A stretch of 64,000 nt of DNA from Cliona cf. orientalis (Eukaryota; Porifera; Demospongiae; Clionaida; Clionaidae): NCBI GenBank assembly GCA_963930775.1, contig OZ005693.1, positions 4,588,001-4,652,000 on the forward strand, read 5' to 3'. This document shows positions 43,901 through 55,124 of the stretch, piece by piece (the stretch's first letter is position 1; every line of letters starts with the position of its first letter). A program made the position numbers and the translations under genes. The notes beneath the pieces were generated by a model. It saw nothing but the letters and a program-made list of their open reading frames with translations. It was not told where the DNA came from and did not search any database.

Positions 43901-44704
43901 ATATATGTATCCCATCATATTATGTGGAGTGCAAAGCTGAAGATAGCAATAATTGAGGGTAAGCATCTGATGTAGACAGGTTGTTTATTACTTATTATAA
44001 GTGAATTATTTTACTCAAAATTATAATTATGAGTCGTGCATGGTTATCTTTCTGTTTAAAAATTAATGCATTCACTCGATCATGGATCAAGGGTGGCACA
44101 GACGGTGGGGCTGGTGGGGCTATAGCCCCACCACTTCTCAGGGCATGGGGGCATAGCCCCACCACTCTGCACCACTTGTTAGTTATGATGATCGTCAAGC
44201 AATCTAAGTTTTGCACAGTCAGTGATCACCACATAATACAGAACGAAGGCACACTTGCAGTTTGCTTAAAATTTTATATGTATTGCTGCATTAAAATAAT
44301 ATTGTGTTTATACTGAACCTATAATTTTGTACCTTCAAACTCCAAAAGTGGGCGTGGCAAATCCAAAATTTTTGCCGCGCACTTACACGCACCAACTTCT
44401 TACTATACCCAAGCCCCACCACTTTACTGAATATAGCTACTTGTTCCGCCCCTGTGGATCCCAGGCGGTCAGAATACTCGCTTCCTTGGTGGTCGTAATT
44501 ATTCAGAGTTCCTTTATTATCGCTATCGACAACAAATAATACATAACTGACCTACCCTACTTTTTTGGTCACGTTATTGCAATAATTCTGTGTGGCGAAT
44601 AGCCAGTCTGAGAGATATACACCCTTATGCTTTTTTTCTTCTTTTTTGGTCGTTTAGTCCAATTTTTACCTCACAATATCAGAGCAACAACAAATTAAAT
44701 TGGT
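43901..44704. other. Intergenic with GGGGC-rich repeat fragment
   Basis: 44090-44460 contains direct GGGGCTATAGCCCCACCACT repeats and a right edge TGTTCCGCCCCTGTGGATCC related to the CAGGGGCGGATCC element nested in the transposase. The ends could not be paired convincingly. The rest has no features. Confidence 0.4.
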
Positions 44705-45075
44705 CTGGCCTAACAATAATGATCTTGAATTTCCCACACTAAACATCTGCTACGAAACCACTTCGTGGATAAAATATAGCAATAGCTGCCGGTATGGCAC
44801 TAACAAAGCCAAGAGGGGAAGATAGCTACAGCATTGACAAGATGGCTCACACCCATGGGCACATAACTACTAATGAATGTCACAATTACTACATGAACTA
44901 TAGTGTACATCTCACCAATAGCTAATCATTGTCCATACCAGAATCATGAGAATGGCCTTTGAAAGTGGACTTCGCTGACAACAGACCCGGGAACACAGGT
45001 TGGCCTGCTGATGATTATGAGATGGAATTAGGGGAGTACCTTCTTCAATGTGTCTCGATCCTGTAAAAATTGACT
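44705..45075 (-). pseudogene. N-terminal fragment of a third POT/SLC15-like gene
   Basis: The minus strand encodes, with frameshifts, SKAILMILVWTMI, then (S)SYVPMG, SPLGFVSA, AIAIFYPRSGFVADV and CGKFK, colinear with residues ~40-130 of the intact transporter. It stops at the foldback structure that begins at 45124; the duplicated 5' flank lies at 63470, on the far side of the transposon cluster. Confidence 0.75.
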
Positions 45076-45149
45076 GAATCATTCCTGAGTGAATCAAAAT
45101 CTTATGGATGTAGCTACTATCTACGGTGGCCCAGAAGGTCACTCGAGAT

Positions 45150-45530
45150 TGCACATTGGCCTTTCAATTGTGCTAAGAGATTGCACATTGGCGATTCGAA
45201 CCTCGAATCTCCAATCTCCAATCTCTTAGGACACCGTGCTAAGAGATTGCACGTTGGCGATTCGAACCTCGAATCTCCAATCTCCAATCTCTTAGGACAC
45301 CGTGCTAAGAGATTGCACGTTGGCGATTCGAACCTCGAATCTCCAATCTCCAATCTCCAATCTCTTAGGACACCGTGCTAAGAGATTGCACGTTGGCGAT
45401 TCGAACCTCGAATCTCCAATCTCCAATCTCTTAGGACACCGTGCTAAGAGATTGCACATTGGCGATTCGAACCTCGAATCTCCAATCTCTTAGGAGACCG
45501 TGCTAAGAGATTGCACATCGGTGATTCGAG
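45150..45530 (+). repeat. Tandem ~65-bp units, left arm
   Basis: About six units of AAGAGATTGCACGTTGGCGA / TTCGAACCTCGAATCTCC / AATCTCTTAGGACACCGTGCT. Units differ mainly in the number of the 7-bp AATCTCC step. Each unit is bordered by AAGAGATTG/CAATCTCTT and has an internal TTCGAACCTCGAA, so single units can fold as hairpins. Confidence 0.85.
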
Positions 45531-45702
45531 CTAGGTAGGCGCGGCTGGGGATTTCCCTCATCACACGGTCTTTAGTCGCGCATGCGCGCATATGATTCTC
45601 TGGTTGTAGTCTACCATAGCTGTACACGATCCCATCCAGAGCAGGAGAAGGAGTTTAATATATACGAGACTAGCACGTAGCCTGTGCTATTCCACCATAA
45701 GT

Positions 45703-45810
45703 TAGCAGCCATAATTCTGGCATAAGGGAACAGTCCACGCACATTCGATAATGGCCACACCCCTTGCCACAAGTGGCGCCATGGCGGATGGCACGCGCCA
45801 GCCTGCGTAT
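45703..45810 (+). repeat. ~100-bp unique segment flanking the array (left copy)
   Basis: AGCAGCCATAATTCTGGCAT through TGCCACAAGTGGCG to GCCAGCCTGCGTAT recurs directly at ~56253-56348, where it continues as GCCTGCATATTATAATAATA. The right copy therefore preserves an approximate empty site for the piggyBac array. Confidence 0.8.
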
Positions 45811-46280
45811 CCCTTTCGGTCACAAATTGTTGTAAATTTACAACAATTTTGCATGGACCGTATTTCGGCTAAATAGAGATATGAATAATTCATTGGCGGC
45901 GGTTAGGCTACCGATAAGAAAACCTGGCCCACACAATAGTCGCGGTCCCGTCGGCACTTTGAAGTGATGACGTCAAAGTGGTTTTGCTTTGAAGAAGCTT
46001 TCATCTATGCTTTGATCACTTTAAAAAAAAAAAAAAAAAAAAAAAAGCAAAAGAGTGGTGTTGTAGGCGATGTATGTGTTAGTATTGTCTCATGACTCGA
46101 TTACTTTGCTTGCATTCCCTCTCTGGGCTGCATTTGAGCTGCATCTTGAGCAACCGTTTGCAGAGATCGATAATTGGGGCGTGGCTCGTTCGGTTTCCCG
46201 GCAACAACCGCAGCCTGGTCGACCCTGTACCTAACGAAGGCCTGCTGGGTGAGCTCATGAATTTTCTGTGACCGAAAGGG
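45811..46280. repeat. Element R, copy 1
   Basis: 470 bp with 14-bp perfect inverted ends CCCTTTCGGTCACA. Just inside the left end is a perfect 26-bp palindrome (45824-45849, half-site AAATTGTTGTAAA). It contains a TGATGACGTCAAAG CRE-like site, an A24 tract and no ORF. CCC/GGG ends suit a piggyBac-type MITE. Confidence 0.85.
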
Positions 46281-46452
46281 TTAGTTGTAGATGTCTCGAG
46301 ATTTGTAAACAGCCAAAAAATGTCGGAGCTTCGTTCTAAAGACCTCGTGGACGCTTTTCAAGATAACCAAAGTGATTTAGAGAGCGGAGCGAGCTCACCA
46401 GACGAGGATTGCTTGGATTCTGACGAAGAAGTCGGACTAGGTTCTGAACCAG

Positions 46453-48361
46453 GTAAGTAGAATATTCTTACAATGGTAAAGGTTATTCCTGCTTGACAAA
46501 GCCTAAAAAGGCATATTTATACGATCTGGATCATGAAAATCTGTTGTGTGTGTGTGTGTGCATGCGCATATCGTGTGTATGTATACCATGCATGTATGTG
46601 TGTGTGGAAGTGGGCGTGCTGTGTAGGAAGTGACGTCAACTAAGTAGGGAGTGGGCACGGTCTGGGGCTAATTGATCAGTGACGTCAGCAATGGGGAGGA
46701 GCAGTGGGTGTGGTCGGGGGCCAGAACTTTCGTCAGGAAGCTTGCAATAGGCACAGAAAGTGACGTCAGCTTTAGGAGAAGTGGGCGTGGTTTGGAAGCC
46801 ACAACAGGCCTGCAATATACACAGGAAGTGACGTGAACAATGGGGAGGGGCAGTGGGCGTGGTTTTAGGGCAGGATTTCAGTCCGAAGCTTGGAATAGGC
46901 ACAGGAAGTGACGTCAGCAACGGGGAGGAGCAGTGGGCGTGGTTTGGGGCCAGGATTTCAGTTGGAAGCTTGGAATAGGCTCAGGAAGTGACTTTAGCAA
47001 TTGGGAGGAGCAGTGGGCGTGGTTTGGGGCCAGGATTTCAGTCGGAGGCTTGGAATAGGCACAGGAAGTGACGTCAGCTTTGGGAGAAGTGGGCGTGGTT
47101 TTGAGGCCACAATGGGCCTGCAGTAGGCACAGGAAGTGACGCTGATAATGGGGAGGAGCAGTGGGCGTGGTTGGGGGCCAGAATTTCAGTCGGAAGCATG
47201 GAATAGACACAGGAAGTGACGTCAGCATAGAGAGAAGTGGGTGTGGTCTGGAGGCCAGAATGGGCCTACAATAGACACAGGAAGTGACGTCAGCAATGGG
47301 GAGGGGAAGTGGGCGTGGTTTGGGGTCAGAACGGGCCTGCGATAGGCGTAGGAAGTGACGTCAGCATAGGGAGAAGTGGGCGTGGTCTGGAGGCTTGAAC
47401 GGGCATACAATAGACACAGGAAGTGACGTGAGCAATGGGGAGGGGCAGTGGGCGTGGTTTGGGTCAGAACGGACCTGCGATAGGCGTAGGAAGTGACGTC
47501 AGCATTGGGAGAAGTGGGCGTGGTCTGGAGGCTTGAACAAGCCTACAATAGGCGTAGGAAGTGACGTCAGCAATGGGGAGAAGTGGGCGTGGTCTGGAGG
47601 CTTGAACGGGCAATAGACACAGGAAGTGACGTCAGCTATGGGGAGGGGCAGTGGGCGTGGTTTGGGGTCAGAACGGGCCTGCAATAGGCGTAGGAAGTGA
47701 CGTCAGCATTGGGAGAAGTGGGCGTGGTCTGGAGGCTTGAACGGGCCTACAATAGACACAGGAAGTGACGTCAGCTATGGGGAGGGGCAGTGGGCGTGGT
47801 TTGCGGTCAGAACGGGCCTGCAATAGGCGTAGGAAGTGACGTCAGCATTGGGAGAAGTGGGCGTGGTCTGGAGGCTTGAACGGGCCTACAATAGACACAG
47901 GAAGTGACGTCAGCAATGAGAGGGGCAGTGGGCGTGGTTTGGGGCCAGGACGGGCCTGCGATAGGCGTAGGAAGTGACGTCAGCATTGGGAGAAGTGGGC
48001 GTGGCTTGGAGGCCAGAACTGGCCTGAAATAGGCTGCAGTGGGCATGGTTTAATGAGGAAGTGACATCAGCATTGGGGAGATGCAGTGGGCGTGGCCAGA
48101 ATGGGCTTACAATAAGTGATGTCAGCAGGAGCAGTGGGTGTGGCTTTGGGCCACAATCGTCTTTGGAGGCCTGTATTTGGCATGGGAAGTGACGTCAGCA
48201 GGAAGTAGGTGTGGCTTGGGCTGTCAGAAGTGGTGTAGAAGGTGATGTCATGATAAAGTGGGTGTGGTCTTGGTGTTGAATTGTGGTGCAGAACCATGTT
48301 TAAACTGGGGTTTATGTGTAACATTAATATTATAATTCATTAATATCATATTTCTCTGCAG
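46453..48361 (+). repeat. Tandem CRE/GC-box repeats filling the transposase intron, unit 1
   Basis: After a short (GT)n microsatellite, ~24 degenerate units of ~65-75 bp run from ~46620 to ~48260. The unit core is AGGAAGTGACGTCAGCA, then GGGAGAAGTGGGCGTGG, then a GGTCAGAACGGGCCTG-like spacer. Most units keep a perfect TGACGTCA (CREB/ATF site) and a GGGCGTGG (KLF/Sp/EGR-type box). Units at both ends are more decayed. Confidence 0.88.
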
Positions 48362-49203
48362 AGTGTGGTGGTGATGAATCTGATGAGGAACTTATGGCAC
48401 CTACCCGTAAGCGACGCAGATTATGTAGTGAACTTGCCCTTAAAACATCACTAGAGTCTGGGCTTTACCCTGAATTTCTTGGTGCGGAAGGGCCAGCAGA
48501 AAATCATGACCCCGAAAGTAACTCTGCCTTAGATTATCTGTTGCTGCTCTGGCCAGAATCACTCACCTCCCACATAGCTACTGAGACAAATAGGTATGCT
48601 AGGCAGAGGAATCGTGTCAATTGGGTAGATGTGACAGTGGAGGAAGTATGGACTTTCTTTGGCATTCTTGTCCTAATGGGCATTCACAGGCTTCCACGAG
48701 TTAGGAATTATTGGAGCACAGACCGTTTACTTGGTCTGGAGCCTATACAACAGTCCATGTCCCTCAATAGGTTTTGGGCAATATGGTCCAACCTCCATGT
48801 GGTAGATAATGACACAATTCCACCTGGTGGTGTTGGTCCCTCTCGCAAGATTAAGCCTATTGTAGATGTTCTGAACCAGACATTTTTAAAACAATACAGC
48901 CCTGGACAGGAGCTAGCCATTGATGAATCCATGGTTAAGTACAAAGGTCACTGTAAAGGGAAGGTGCGTATGCCCAAAAAACCTATTAAGTTAGGCTACA
49001 AGGTTTGGTGCTGCTCCTGTTCTTGCTGTGGTTACTTATGCACTTTTCAGTTCTATGATGGCAGGCCTGTGGACATAGCCACTGGTGAGAAGCTGCCTGA
49101 GAAGGGCTTAGTAAAGAGAGTGGTCACAGACCTATTGCTTCCATTTGTAGGCACAAATCATGTTGTGTACTGCGACAATTTCTACACTAGTGGACCCCTA
49201 GTT

Positions 49204-49536
49204 CAGGGGCGGATCCAGGGGGGGTCATGGGGGGCAGATGACCCCCCCTTCCAGGCCTGAATATCTTGTACCAGCTTGCTGTGCTTGGCTAAATAGCCAG
49301 CTGTACCACCCTCACTTCAACTAATGAACCTTGATCTGACACAAAATATGGCTAAAACCTGTTTGTAGGATGAAAAAGTCGAGTTCCATTGACATCTCGG
49401 GCTGTTTGTCTCGTTCGCGGCAACAATGTGGGCGTGGTCTTCACAAAAGTGGGCGTGGCCAAAAATTTCGCGCGCGCTTCGCGCGCGATTATTTACTTGA
49501 TGACCCCCCCTACCTGATGTCCTGGATCCGCCCCTG
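49204..49536. repeat. MITE nested in transposase exon 2, unit 1
   Basis: 333 bp with perfect 16-bp inverted ends CAGGGGCGGATCCAGG and a direct TAGTT at 49199-49203 and 49537-49541. The interior has a CGCGCGCGCTTCGCGCGCG palindrome and two GTGGGCGTGG motifs. The insertion adds 338 nt and so also shifts the frame. Confidence 0.9.
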
Positions 49537-50467
49537 TAGTTGACATGTTGGCTAAGGATGAAATATTTATAGTTGGAAGTATTCAAAGGAGAGCAGCAGG
49601 TTTCCCAGATAGCTTGAGGACAGTGGCACCACCAAAGGGTAGCTACGTATCAGAGAGTGTAGATGGGAAGCAGTATTTTGTATTCAATGATCGCAAGCTT
49701 GTTAGCTTTGTTACTAATGTGTTTCCAGAGACTATGAACAGTAAAGTGTTCAGGCTTCAGCCTGAGGGTGTTCTGAGGGAGCAGTCAGTTCCCCCACTCT
49801 TACCAGCCTATAATAAGTACATGGGTGCTGTTGATCTCACTGATCAGCTGATGAGGACCTATGGTTTTGATAGGAAATCCAAGCGTTGCTGGCTTCGGCC
49901 ATTCCTTTTTTGTTTTGATGTGTCAACAAATAATGCCCATATTCTCTATAAACACAACTGTAAACGATGTGGTGTCAAACCAAAGGATTTGCTTGGATTT
50001 CGTTTGGATCTAGCACGTTTGCTATTACAATTTGGCAGCAGTTCTAAGGCACAGAGTAGTGTGAATAAGGGTAAGGCCCAAGATGTTAGTGTTTGTTGTC
50101 TAAGTAGAGTTAGTGACATAGGCCTAAAGAGGGGTAGGTGCCACCAATGTATCAAGATGAAGAGGAAGAGGCACACTTCATTTGGATGTTCTGTGTGTAA
50201 AATTAGACTATGCAAGATCAGATGTTTTCAAGAATATCATAATATGTAGTTACTGTTAGTAATTATTAATATATTTTTAGCAACCAAGTGTCCATGCATT
50301 ACTATCTAATATGACTCTAATATGACTGGAAAATGTGTGATTTTATTTTATGTATGTATTTTAATCCACCTTGACATAATAAATTTAATCTATCTTGATG
50401 TAATAATAATTATGATGGTATATGAGGTATACAACACATCCACACATGTGCAGGGAGTGGAATTTAA

Positions 50468-50937
50468 CCCTTTCGGTCACAAATTGTTGTAAATTTACAA
50501 CAATTTTGCATGGACCGTATTTCGGCTAAATAGAGATATGAATAATTCATTGGCGGCGGTTAGGCTACCGATAAGAAAACCTGGCCCACACAATAGTCGC
50601 GGTCCCGTCGGCACTTTGAAGTGATGACGTCAAAGTGGTTTTGCTTTGAAGAAGCTTTCATCTATGCTTTGATCACTTTAAAAAAAAAAAAAAAAAAAAA
50701 AAAGCAAAAGAGTGGTGTTGTAGGCGATGTATGTGTTAGTATTGTCTCATGACTCGATTACTTTGCTTGCATTCCCTCTCTGGGCTGCATTTGAGCTGCA
50801 TCTTGAGCAACCGTTTGCAGAGATCGATAATTGGGGCGTGGCTCGTTCGGTTTCCCGGCAACAACCGCAGCCTGGTCGACCCTGTACCTAACGAAGGCCT
50901 GCTGGGTGAGCTCATGAATTTTCTGTGACCGAAAGGG
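50468..50937. repeat. Element R, copy 2
   Basis: No difference from copy 1 seen by eye, including the A24 homopolymer. It is preceded by TTTAA and followed by TTAGTTG. Confidence 0.85.
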
Positions 50938-51109
50938 TTAGTTGTAGATGTCTCGAGATTTGTAAACAGCCAAAAAATGTCGGAGCTTCGTTCTAAAGAC
51001 CTCGTGGACGCTTTTCAAGATAACCAAAGTGATTTAGAGAGCGGAGCGAGCTCACCAGACGAGGATTGCTTGGATTCTGACGAAGAAGTCGGACTAGGTT
51101 CTGAACCAG

Positions 51110-53018
51110 GTAAGTAGAATATTCTTACAATGGTAAAGGTTATTCCTGCTTGACAAAGCCTAAAAAGGCATATTTATACGATCTGGATCATGAAAATCTG
51201 TTGTGTGTGTGTGTGTGCATGCGCATATCGTGTGTATGTATACCATGCATGTATGTGTGTGTGGAAGTGGGCGTGCTGTGTAGGAAGTGACGTCAACTAA
51301 GTAGGGAGTGGGCACGGTCTGGGGCTAATTGATCAGTGACGTCAGCAATGGGGAGGAGCAGTGGGTGTGGTCGGGGGCCAGAACTTTCGTCAGGAAGCTT
51401 GCAATAGGCACAGAAAGTGACGTCAGCTTTAGGAGAAGTGGGCGTGGTTTGGAAGCCACAACAGGCCTGCAATATACACAGGAAGTGACGTGAACAATGG
51501 GGAGGGGCAGTGGGCGTGGTTTTAGGGCAGGATTTCAGTCCGAAGCTTGGAATAGGCACAGGAAGTGACGTCAGCAACGGGGAGGAGCAGTGGGCGTGGT
51601 TTGGGGCCAGGATTTCAGTTGGAAGCTTGGAATAGGCTCAGGAAGTGACTTTAGCAATTGGGAGGAGCAGTGGGCGTGGTTTGGGGCCAGGATTTCAGTC
51701 GGAGGCTTGGAATAGGCACAGGAAGTGACGTCAGCTTTGGGAGAAGTGGGCGTGGTTTTGAGGCCACAATGGGCCTGCAGTAGGCACAGGAAGTGACGCT
51801 GATAATGGGGAGGAGCAGTGGGCGTGGTTGGGGGCCAGAATTTCAGTCGGAAGCATGGAATAGACACAGGAAGTGACGTCAGCATAGAGAGAAGTGGGTG
51901 TGGTCTGGAGGCCAGAATGGGCCTACAATAGACACAGGAAGTGACGTCAGCAATGGGGAGGGGAAGTGGGCGTGGTTTGGGGTCAGAACGGGCCTGCGAT
52001 AGGCGTAGGAAGTGACGTCAGCATAGGGAGAAGTGGGCGTGGTCTGGAGGCTTGAACGGGCATACAATAGACACAGGAAGTGACGTGAGCAATGGGGAGG
52101 GGCAGTGGGCGTGGTTTGGGTCAGAACGGACCTGCGATAGGCGTAGGAAGTGACGTCAGCATTGGGAGAAGTGGGCGTGGTCTGGAGGCTTGAACAAGCC
52201 TACAATAGGCGTAGGAAGTGACGTCAGCAATGGGGAGAAGTGGGCGTGGTCTGGAGGCTTGAACGGGCAATAGACACAGGAAGTGACGTCAGCTATGGGG
52301 AGGGGCAGTGGGCGTGGTTTGGGGTCAGAACGGGCCTGCAATAGGCGTAGGAAGTGACGTCAGCATTGGGAGAAGTGGGCGTGGTCTGGAGGCTTGAACG
52401 GGCCTACAATAGACACAGGAAGTGACGTCAGCTATGGGGAGGGGCAGTGGGCGTGGTTTGCGGTCAGAACGGGCCTGCAATAGGCGTAGGAAGTGACGTC
52501 AGCATTGGGAGAAGTGGGCGTGGTCTGGAGGCTTGAACGGGCCTACAATAGACACAGGAAGTGACGTCAGCAATGAGAGGGGCAGTGGGCGTGGTTTGGG
52601 GCCAGGACGGGCCTGCGATAGGCGTAGGAAGTGACGTCAGCATTGGGAGAAGTGGGCGTGGCTTGGAGGCCAGAACTGGCCTGAAATAGGCTGCAGTGGG
52701 CATGGTTTAATGAGGAAGTGACATCAGCATTGGGGAGATGCAGTGGGCGTGGCCAGAATGGGCTTACAATAAGTGATGTCAGCAGGAGCAGTGGGTGTGG
52801 CTTTGGGCCACAATCGTCTTTGGAGGCCTGTATTTGGCATGGGAAGTGACGTCAGCAGGAAGTAGGTGTGGCTTGGGCTGTCAGAAGTGGTGTAGAAGGT
52901 GATGTCATGATAAAGTGGGTGTGGTCTTGGTGTTGAATTGTGGTGCAGAACCATGTTTAAACTGGGGTTTATGTGTAACATTAATATTATAATTCATTAA
53001 TATCATATTTCTCTGCAG
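51110..53018 (+). repeat. Tandem CRE/GC-box repeats, unit 2 intron
   Basis: The second copy of the intron array has the same length and, by eye, the same sequence as unit 1. Tandem arrays normally diverge fast in unit number, so the identity implies a very recent duplication or an assembly duplication. Confidence 0.85.
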
Positions 53019-53860
53019 AGTGTGGTGGTGATGAATCTGATGAGGAACTTATGGCACCTACCCGTAAGCGACGCAGATTATGTAGTGAACTTGCCCTTAA
53101 AACATCACTAGAGTCTGGGCTTTACCCTGAATTTCTTGGTGCGGAAGGGCCAGCAGAAAATCATGACCCCGAAAGTAACTCTGCCTTAGATTATCTGTTG
53201 CTGCTCTGGCCAGAATCACTCACCTCCCACATAGCTACTGAGACAAATAGGTATGCTAGGCAGAGGAATCGTGTCAATTGGGTAGATGTGACAGTGGAGG
53301 AAGTATGGACTTTCTTTGGCATTCTTGTCCTAATGGGCATTCACAGGCTTCCACGAGTTAGGAATTATTGGAGCACAGACCGTTTACTTGGTCTGGAGCC
53401 TATACAACAGTCCATGTCCCTCAATAGGTTTTGGGCAATATGGTCCAACCTCCATGTGGTAGATAATGACACAATTCCACCTGGTGGTGTTGGTCCCTCT
53501 CGCAAGATTAAGCCTATTGTAGATGTTCTGAACCAGACATTTTTAAAACAATACAGCCCTGGACAGGAGCTAGCCATTGATGAATCCATGGTTAAGTACA
53601 AAGGTCACTGTAAAGGGAAGGTGCGTATGCCCAAAAAACCTATTAAGTTAGGCTACAAGGTTTGGTGCTGCTCCTGTTCTTGCTGTGGTTACTTATGCAC
53701 TTTTCAGTTCTATGATGGCAGGCCTGTGGACATAGCCACTGGTGAGAAGCTGCCTGAGAAGGGCTTAGTAAAGAGAGTGGTCACAGACCTATTGCTTCCA
53801 TTTGTAGGCACAAATCATGTTGTGTACTGCGACAATTTCTACACTAGTGGACCCCTAGTT

Positions 53861-54193
53861 CAGGGGCGGATCCAGGGGGGGTCATGGGGGGCAGATGACC
53901 CCCCCTTCCAGGCCTGAATATCTTGTACCAGCTTGCTGTGCTTGGCTAAATAGCCAGCTGTACCACCCTCACTTCAACTAATGAACCTTGATCTGACACA
54001 AAATATGGCTAAAACCTGTTTGTAGGATGAAAAAGTCGAGTTCCATTGACATCTCGGGCTGTTTGTCTCGTTCGCGGCAACAATGTGGGCGTGGTCTTCA
54101 CAAAAGTGGGCGTGGCCAAAAATTTCGCGCGCGCTTCGCGCGCGATTATTTACTTGATGACCCCCCCTACCTGATGTCCTGGATCCGCCCCTG
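53861..54193. repeat. MITE nested in transposase exon 2, unit 2
   Basis: Same 333-bp element, ends and TAGTT duplication as in unit 1, shifted by 4,657 bp. Confidence 0.9.
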
Positions 54194-55124
54194 TAGTTGA
54201 CATGTTGGCTAAGGATGAAATATTTATAGTTGGAAGTATTCAAAGGAGAGCAGCAGGTTTCCCAGATAGCTTGAGGACAGTGGCACCACCAAAGGGTAGC
54301 TACGTATCAGAGAGTGTAGATGGGAAGCAGTATTTTGTATTCAATGATCGCAAGCTTGTTAGCTTTGTTACTAATGTGTTTCCAGAGACTATGAACAGTA
54401 AAGTGTTCAGGCTTCAGCCTGAGGGTGTTCTGAGGGAGCAGTCAGTTCCCCCACTCTTACCAGCCTATAATAAGTACATGGGTGCTGTTGATCTCACTGA
54501 TCAGCTGATGAGGACCTATGGTTTTGATAGGAAATCCAAGCGTTGCTGGCTTCGGCCATTCCTTTTTTGTTTTGATGTGTCAACAAATAATGCCCATATT
54601 CTCTATAAACACAACTGTAAACGATGTGGTGTCAAACCAAAGGATTTGCTTGGATTTCGTTTGGATCTAGCACGTTTGCTATTACAATTTGGCAGCAGTT
54701 CTAAGGCACAGAGTAGTGTGAATAAGGGTAAGGCCCAAGATGTTAGTGTTTGTTGTCTAAGTAGAGTTAGTGACATAGGCCTAAAGAGGGGTAGGTGCCA
54801 CCAATGTATCAAGATGAAGAGGAAGAGGCACACTTCATTTGGATGTTCTGTGTGTAAAATTAGACTATGCAAGATCAGATGTTTTCAAGAATATCATAAT
54901 ATGTAGTTACTGTTAGTAATTATTAATATATTTTTAGCAACCAAGTGTCCATGCATTACTATCTAATATGACTCTAATATGACTGGAAAATGTGTGATTT
55001 TATTTTATGTATGTATTTTAATCCACCTTGACATAATAAATTTAATCTATCTTGATGTAATAATAATTATGATGGTATATGAGGTATACAACACATCCAC
55101 ACATGTGCAGGGAGTGGAATTTAA

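Larger units (their letters stand above)
46320..50249 (+). pseudogene. piggyBac-type transposase gene, unit 1 (interrupted by a MITE)
   Basis: Exon 1 (46320-46452) encodes an acidic N-terminus (MSELRSKDLVDAFQDNQSD...). It is followed by a GTAAGT donor, a 1,909-bp repeat-filled intron and a CTGCAG acceptor. Exon 2 runs from 48362; the phase is conserved (G/AG). The DDE_Tnp_1_7 core is clear: WTFFGILVLMGIHRLPRVRN, catalytic-type D in LAIDESMVKYKG, D in VVYCDNFYTSGPL and D in YNKYMGAVDLTDQ. A C-terminal cysteine cluster (CHQC, CSVCKIRLCKIRC) matches the piggyBac zinc-binding tail. The frame is cut by a 333-bp MITE at 49204-49536 with a TAGTT duplication; without it the two halves are in register. 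As it stands no full-length protein can be made. Confidence 0.85.
50977..54906 (+). pseudogene. piggyBac-type transposase gene, unit 2 (interrupted by a MITE)
   Basis: Offset by exactly 4,657 bp from unit 1. The translated frames (53051-53917 and 54202-54906) are the same as in unit 1, and the same MITE is at the same place. Exon 1 is 50977-51109 and exon 2 starts at 53019. Everything said for unit 1 applies. Because the breaking MITE is shared, unit 2 was made after that insertion and is not an independent active copy. Confidence 0.85.

Noticed and set aside
45070-45493. Plus and minus frames over the satellite arms (also 56016-56686)
   Set aside because: Translation of a short tandem repeat; both strands are open, which is typical of repeat units with a length divisible by three.
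45811-46280. Element R as an LTR of a retrotransposon (direct repeats flanking coding sequence)
   Set aside because: R begins CCC and ends GGG with perfect inverted ends, has no TG/CA borders, primer-binding site or polypurine tract, and the enclosed gene is a piggyBac-type transposase rather than gag-pol.
46636-48324. Minus-strand reading frames of 60-104 aa across the transposase intron (repeated at 51293-52981)
   Set aside because: They are open only because the tandem repeat lacks stops in that frame; their proteins are repeats of the satellite (PTTPTAPP-like) with no domain.
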